64,000 nucleotides of DNA, from NCBI RefSeq assembly GCF_003086295.3, contig NC_092050.1:147442699-147506698 (forward strand), in the 5' to 3' direction. Position numbers and translations under genes: made by a program. A model generated the notes under the pieces. The model had not been told where the DNA came from. It made no database searches and worked only from the letters and a program-made list of their open reading frames with translations. Position 1 is the first letter of the stretch; every line of letters starts with the position of its first letter. Shown in pieces: positions 57,803 through 64,000 of the stretch. Source of the stretch: Arachis hypogaea. Lineage: Eukaryota > Streptophyta > Magnoliopsida > Fabales > Fabaceae.

Positions 57803-60800
57803 ATGAGTGACAGAGTATTGCTAAAAATATACTATTTTGGTCAGATTTTGTTACAAACGAGTGAAGGAGTAAAATTTATTTGTGAAAACCCATTAGATCT
57901 TGTTATTCCTTTTATTATCTCATTTGAAGAACTCAAAGGTGTAATCTGTGAAAAGATTAATTTTGAGCGGGCAAGAAAGATATCATGTATCCTATACAGA
58001 TATCCCGTACCGGTGTTTGGTGGATTCATCCAGTATCAAACGAAATATGTGACGGACGAAGCGAGCATGCAGGAGATGTTTTCAATGTATATTGAAAACC
58101 GGTCTCAGATCTCGTTCATCGAGTTGTATGTTGAGTTTGAACAATCTGAGGCTGACTGGAATATTCTACGGAAAGATTATAATAGTGACAGTGAAGAAGA
58201 GTTCGAAAGCAACTACGAATTTGTTGGTCCAGATGGAGATGAAGATCAAGGTGACGGAACCATGGCCCCAGATGTGACAGAAGTGGCAAATACACTCACA
58301 AACGAAGTGCCGTTTGAGGAGCCATCATTCATGCGAGTGTTGGACTTGGAAGCCATGCATGTTCCGGAATATCCGGAATATATGACTGCAGGTAAAGTAA
58401 TCGTGGTATTATGATTTTTTTAGTTAGACATTGATTGAGTTATGAATAATTCACTTTTTATTTACCATTAATTAGTCATGCGTTGAATGTAGTAGTTGCT
58501 AGGATGGAACCGGGTTAATACAATATTTACCACTAATAGAAAATTTATTTTTTTAACTGCTATATGCTACTAGTATTTATTAGAAAATAATATTTAAATT
58601 CTCTATAATATGGTTATTACAAAATGCGTGAGTTTGTGGACATTATTATTTGCACAGGTTCGACCCAACGTACGGTTCAATCTCTTTGAACCGGACCGGT
58701 CCGGTCCAGTTTGTTACTTTGGCGGTTGAACCGGCCAATTCGCTCTAGTTTTTACGTTTGCTGCTTATGTTCTTATTTTGTTTAGAGTGACATAATAACA
58801 TGTTGCAAAGTCTGGAGTTATAGCATACTGGATGCAGTGAAATTTGATTTACCTTTAGAATCGCTTATGAAATACCTGTGTATTAATGAATTTTTTTTCC
58901 AATGGTGGCTGTCGCAGCAGAAGTTCCTATTGTCGCAGATGGTGAATTTGCCATTGGTATGGAGTTCAGTTCCAGAGAAGCTGTTATTAAGGCGGTAAAA
59001 GAGTATACGATACGACGAAGCGTAGAATACCGGGTGTATGAGTCTGAGCCGTTGACATTTTATGCCAAGTGTACACAGTATGGGTCAGGGTGTGATTGGG
59101 TTATCAGGGTTAGCTTGATCAGCAGGAAGTACTGTTGGGTTATAAGGAGGTATAATGGTAGCCACACCTGTACCAGAGCCACCATTTCACAGGATCATTC
59201 GAAACTGGATTCTATCACAATTGCAGAAGCAATAAAACCACTGGTTGAGGCTGACCCCTCCTTAAAGGTAAAATCGGTTATAGCAGAAGTGCAATCGAAG
59301 TTCAACTACACCGTGAGCTACCGGAAAGCATGGTTGGCTAAGCAAAGGGCAGTAGAAAAAATATTTGGAGGTTGGGAAGCCTCTTATGAGGCGTTGCCTA
59401 TATGGTTTGAGGCCATGTGTCACAAGGAGCCATCTGCTGTTGTCCATTTTGAAACTATGCCTGCATATCAAGGCGATGACTTGGTGGGTGATATTCGGGT
59501 ACTGCATCGTGTATTTTGGAGTTATTACCCTTGTATTAGGGCATTCAGACATTGTAAGCCAATTGTCCAGGTGGATGGGACTCACTTGTACGGAAAGTAT
59601 AAGGGTTGTCTACTTGTGGCAGTTTCACAGGATGGCAATAACAATATTGTCCCAATTGCATTTGCTATTGTGGAGGGAGAGACTTCTGATACATGGTATT
59701 TTTTTCTTAGTAACCTGCGTCAACATGTTGTTACTCGGGATGGTGTCGGTCTAATATCCGACAGGCACGAGTCCATCAATGCAGCTGTGGAGCGCAGTAA
59801 CGGAGCTTGGTCACCGCCTAGAGCTTTTCATATGTTTTGCATCAGGCATATAGAGTCAAATTTTTTGAGAAAGTTCAAGGCCCCGTACCTCCAAAAATTG
59901 GTCGTCAACATTGGTAACCATTTATTAGATTTAAGTAAATTATTAACGGATTGTTCCTTAAATAATTCTATTGAAAACGATTACTTTTCTTTCTATTTGT
60001 TGTGACCTACCAAGATATTCGAGGACGGTGCGGGAGTACGAAGTGCGTTACCAGCGGTTACGGGAACGTGGCGAGGCGTACACAAATTGGTTAAACCGAA
60101 TTCCTCGCGAACAGTACGCATTGGCCTTTGATGGTGGGTACCAATGGGGTCACATGACGACGAACCTAGTGGAGTGCATCAATTCAGTTTTGAAGGGTGC
60201 ACGCAATCTTCCCATTACTGCTCTTGTGAAGGCAACATTCTACAGACTAAACGAGTTGTTCACCCGAAAAAGAGCGGAGGCGGAAGCCCGGATCAATGCT
60301 GGCCATGTATTTTTTGATATCGTGACATCGAAGTTGCATGCAAACTAACTTGCATCAGGAAACATCCAGGTTAGTTGCTTTGACCACCAGAATGAGGTCT
60401 TTGAGGTTCGTGAGATGCCGAGCGGGCTGGAGTTTGCAGTCGATCTACGTGGCCTTCGATGTGACTGTGGTGAGTTCCAGGTGGACCGGATCCCCTGCAG
60501 ACATGTGTTCGCATGTTGTGCCAACCAGCGACTGGATTGGCAACTATATGTGCATGATGTGTATAAGATGGACCAAGTGCGGTGGGTGTACCAAGCTAGG
60601 TTTAGGCCACTAGGTAATCCTGCCACATGGCCTACTTATAACGGACCTCGGTTCATATCAAATCCGTACCTGAGACGGGTCACGAAAGGTCGCCCCAGGA
60701 TGACGCGCTTTTTGAATGAGATGGACACGTGGATGTTACGTTGTCCCAGACGATGTACGCTCTGTGGGGCTGAGGGACATAGTCGTAGCAGATGCCGTCA

Positions 60801-60837
60801 GTCAGCTGGTTCAAATACCAACAGAGATGCCCCTTAG
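57803..60837 (+). pseudogene. MURA-type Mutator (MULE) transposase, nearly intact, three exons
   Basis: Exon 1 57803-58391 (ATG, MSDRVLLKIYYFGQ), exon 2 58918-59913, exon 3 60015-60837; about 800 residues. Exon 1 is an acidic N-terminal region. Exon 2 opens with the MuDR DNA-binding domain (GMEFSSREAVIKAVKEYTIR, C and H ligands to SHTC), then the MULE catalytic domain: VQVDGTHLYGKYKG (Asp near residue 414), LISDRHESI (second Asp) and, in exon 3, NLVECINSV (candidate Glu). Exon 3 ends with a SWIM finger ([17 protein letters not shown]) and a CCHC knuckle ([14 protein letters not shown]). The first intron splices cleanly (GTAAAG...GCAG). At the second, GT 59914 and AG 60014 leave the frame one base short. 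A TAA at 60346 replaces a probable CAA. Cut-and-paste transposase in function; this copy is lightly damaged. Confidence 0.88.
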
Positions 60838-61232
60838 GTTATAGCTTTAAGATGATCTTGTATAATATAACCTGATTGAGCAATCTGAGTTAACATGACC
60901 TGCTATATGTAACCTTATAAATTATGACAATCTACTATTATCACATATCTGTTGCATTATATAATATGATGGTTAATACATCAATACATCAATATATGTA
61001 TGAACATATTAGTATTTTATGAAACATTATTACATACTCCAGATGGTTAATACATCAAAAAGTTCATAACAACTAGGTGATAATAAACATACAATATAAT
61101 CTTACCATAGTCCAAGTCATTAATACATAATGTCCAACACATAAAAATTACTCAATACAAAATCCAACACATACAAACTCCAACACATACAGAGTCCAAC
61201 ACATACAAATTACCCTAAACATAACTCCACAA
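60838..61232. other. Spacer between the two convergent genes
   Basis: About 400 AT-rich bases separating two stop codons. A 17-21-base tandem word (TCCAACACATACAAA) is repeated about four times at 61125-61210. It probably holds both poly(A) regions. Confidence 0.5.
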
Positions 61233-63555
61233 CTACTTTCTCATTGTCCACTTTACATCCTTCACAAAGTTCTTGCATTTCTTGGCCGCTTTTTTGAAGA
61301 CAGAAGGAGTGAAGCGATTAGCACTCCGACGTGGCGGATCAATCCTCAGATTGTAACCTTTGACGTTGTCCTCTGGAGTATCCGCCTGACCTGTATACAA
61401 TTTTGAATAAACAAGTATATGCAGCACATTACATATTCATTACCAACATAGATACCACAAACCAAGAAGGATAACCAAGTCAAAGATGCGATGTATGATT
61501 ACAAAAAAAATAACTTATCGTTTATGTAAAGCAAAATAGTTAACATAATACCATCGTTACGAGATTCTTCATCCTCATCGAACTCTTCAATTTCATCATC
61601 CTCACCATCGCCCTCGTCATCCGGGTCGTCTACTAGATAAGCATCGGTTTCTTGTTCGAGTGTGTTAGTGTCTTCCTCAATGAGTCCCATGTTAAGATGG
61701 TTAGGATTTTGACTATTGAGAACACCTCGTCCACCCTCACTCCTACTTGAGTCATCAACAGATACGAACCCCCTGGAAGCAACGGAAGAGGTATGGCCTG
61801 GAAATCTCGCATCCAACGAATACCTGCCTGGCATGAACTCAGGCTGATGGCCATATTGTGATTGTGCGGCATCTACAGCCATGAACCCAAGCAACTGGCT
61901 AAAAGAACCTCCTTCGCCTGTTTCAAACTGTGACATACCCCAATATTGTTGCTGCATTGGAAATGATGGGGTGAACTGTGTATGAGGTATAAACTGGTTT
62001 GAGGACTGAGGTTGTTCTTGTGGAAGCGGATTTGGAGGAGATATATGCGGCTCCTGTTCTTCATTGTCCTCATCCATATCCTGACTACCCTCATCGGTAT
62101 CATGATTACCCTCATCCATATCCTCATTACCCGCATCCATATCCTCATTACCTGCATCCTCTTCACCCACAAGATTTGACAAGGCTAAGCGGTTCCCAAA
62201 TTTTGATCGGTACCAGTTCATGTAAGTATCTAATGGATGCTGTGAAGGGATGGGAAGCTCAGAAAGAACGTAGTGATACCTGTTTGTCCAATGCATAACC
62301 CAAATTGAATGACTCGGTGCCGTGGCCCAGTTCAGATTCTTAGGACCAGTGAGGACCTCCCCATGCGCCTTATCCAGATTCTGCTCCTGACTAGGTACTC
62401 CCTGAACGAAACCGAACTGTCGCCTTACCCTATCGGTGGCATGCCACTCGATACATTCAAAGGAAACCAATGGAACTGTAGCGCTCCATACAACCGATTG
62501 CATGTAGATTTCAGGAGGAATTATGTTCGGATCCACACGATCCACAGCATAAGCAACCCAGACAAACTGAAAAAATATAGGAAACTCATGATTACAACCC
62601 ACAATTCAAATAACAATAAGAATGCATCATATTTTTGTTAAAGACCCTAAACCCGAAATTAATACTTATTTAAATAAAACGCACCTGGCCTTCCTGAAGT
62701 TCATCAAAGGCTTTCCTAAAGTCAGCTAGCTTCAGATATCTATATCGTCGGTCACCACGCTCCCAGTTACGCCACCTAATATGATGTTTTCAATTAGCTC
62801 AACTGATTCTTAAATATCAAGAAACGGGTACATTGTAACATAATATTACCTATTTGCTAGTGGAAAGCTGCGGGGTTCTCTAGGAAGCGGTGATAGATAT
62901 GGTAGTCGGATCCAAGCCCAACCGAGCAGAAGTGTTAGTGGACCATCTATTTCCTTACAGTTATAGTGAGATACCCTGCATAATGCCCTGTAAAGGTGTG
63001 CTAGGCATGCCGAACCCCAGCTATACTGTCCAATGTTGACAAAATCACGAAGCAAGGGTAGAAACTTCCAGTGCACGCCTGCCCCAGACTTATCCCCAAA
63101 CAATATCGTCCCAATCAGCAACATAATGTGGCACCTCACATACCTTTGTATACTGATTTCATCGTTCAATTCTAAGTTCTCTTTTAGATTCCGAAGCCAG
63201 GTCAGTTTTAGCCAGCTAGATCTACAGTGCTCCTTACGCGGTGCAACGCCAAATTGAAGCAAACACTCCGCCTCCATGGCTTCAAAACTACTCATTGTCA
63301 TCCCTGTAACTGGAAGACCATCTGTGGGAAGACCAAGAATTAGAGCCACATCTTCAAGAGTCACGGAACATTCACCAATGGGAAGGTGAAACGTATGTGT
63401 ATCGGGGTGCCAATGTTCGATTAGAGCATTTACCAATGCTTTTTGACACTGCACTATCCTAATCTGAGATACATGATAGAAACCGGTAATTCGTAAATGC
63501 TCCTCCACCTAACGTCGTACCGATCCGGAGGAATTGGGTGGTTACATGTCAACAT
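61233..63555 (-). CDS. Plant mobile domain (PMD) protein, transposon-associated, four exons
   Basis: Exons on the minus strand: 63555-62850, 62775-62685, 62566-61552 and 61390-61233, all with GT-AG introns that join in frame (SFPLANR-WRNWERG, ELQEGQ-FVWVAYA, ESRNDG-GQADTPE). It starts ATGTTGACATGT (MLTCNHPIPPDRYD). One base is missing between RYDV and EEHLRITGFYHV, so the copy is frameshifted near its N-terminus; otherwise it gives about 656 residues. The PMD fold (aminotransferase-like in some annotations) runs from FYHVSQI through TFHLPIGECSVTLEDVALIL, LPTDGLPVTG, KSGAGVHWKFLPLLRDF and VVWSATVPLVSFECIEWH. A 7-residue acidic repeat (AGNEDMD-like) and a disordered Q/P-rich region follow, then a basic end (KKAAKKCKNFVKDVKWTMRK). 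It faces the MULE transposase gene tail to tail 395 bases away. PMD proteins such as MAIN/MAIL1 act in silencing; here a role as element accessory protein is inference. Confidence 0.82.
62053..62162 (-). repeat. 21-bp minisatellite in the PMD gene
   Basis: About five in-frame units encoding AGNEDMD, AGNEDMD, EGNHDTD, EGSQDMD, EDNEEQE; a likely length-variable acidic linker. Confidence 0.85.
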
Positions 63556-64000
63556 TCTTGATTTCTACAAAAAAAATATAACAAATTACTAGTCAGATAA
63601 AAAACAATTACTACCTTACTATCATCAATCATTTTACTGAATCCTTATATAAGTAATTATTCTAACTTCTAAAATTATTTAATTAATCCTTCAAATTAAC
63701 CATAACTGCAAATAAAAATCATTACTAATACAAATATTCCTAATCAAAATTCTCAACCATATTACAACATCTACAATAATATCTAATATTAATGACTCAT
63801 TTGTTAAACATTTTTTTTCTCAACAATCAAAAAATATTCCTAATCAATATATGCCATCATTCATTATTCATACAACGGTAACAATAAGTAACTTGCTAAT
63901 AATAATTACTACAATTAAAAAATTAAAATTTTCTCATAACAAAAAAGCTAACATTCCTTAACTACAATAATCCTACTAATCATTCAACAATAATACTATC
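63556..64000. other. AT-rich sequence upstream of the PMD gene
   Basis: No ORF. It should hold the PMD promoter; no clear TATA box or inverted terminal repeat was found before the window ends. Confidence 0.4.

Noticed and set aside
61999..62298. Plus-strand His/Pro/Tyr-rich frame
   Set aside because: Antisense of the acidic 21-bp repeat in the PMD gene.

Overview
This window is nuclear DNA of a flowering plant. It is AT-rich, its genes have GT-AG introns, and most of its length is nested transposable elements. The repeat families (gypsy LTRs full of GCGTACGC palindromes, FAR1-type and MURA-type Mutator elements, plant-mobile-domain genes) match what I know of legumes, most likely a peanut-like Arachis genome. 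The species is an inference.

Only two ordinary host-type genes look intact. One is a two-exon ankyrin-repeat gene (minus strand, 13484 to 12077), which lies wholly inside a Mutator-like element with inverted ends and a 10-bp target duplication, so it looks like a Pack-MULE carrying a complete gene. The other is an intronless BAHD acyltransferase gene (14249-15697). Other host genes survive only as fragments: a mismatch-repair MSH7-like piece (1145-1685), an MBF1c-like piece and a DEAD-box helicase piece side by side (4952-5697), and a PUB17-like U-box E3 ligase pseudogene split by a retrotransposon (27060-33621).

Layout, left to right. 1-1073: 3' end and LTR of a gypsy element. 1776-4951: reversed copia LTR and non-coding interior. 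7064-10251: end of a Tekay-like gypsy element with a 3.1-kb LTR. 11266-13803: a fold-back element and the Pack-MULE. 14249-15697: BAHD gene. 16802-18025: Harbinger transposase remnant cut by a fold-back element with a 9-bp duplication. 18479-23438: Athila-like gypsy remains that end inside a FAR1 pseudogene (23439-25370). 27211-32961: a complete gag-protease-only gypsy element (duplication GCCCC) inside the U-box pseudogene. 34021-39544: a long inverted-repeat element whose right arm holds a gag-less copia element (duplication TCTAT), whose 5' LTR in turn holds a hAT-like MITE. 40395-41490: a ~132-bp tandem repeat. 42602-43560: a Harbinger-type MITE. 43896-57047: Mutator-type inverted ends around fragments of a Q/P-rich gene and a second FAR1 pseudogene, the latter split by a 9.6-kb non-coding Tekay-like LTR element (duplication ACCTC) that itself contains a solo LTR. 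57330-64000: a nearly intact MURA-type Mutator transposase gene facing a nearly intact plant-mobile-domain (PMD) gene.

The most interesting parts are the convergent MURA/PMD pair, which may be one large autonomous Mutator element with a PMD accessory gene, and the whole-gene Pack-MULE. Several elements have young LTRs but defective coding regions, which suggests they moved using enzymes supplied by other elements. No tRNA, rRNA or CRISPR was recognised.
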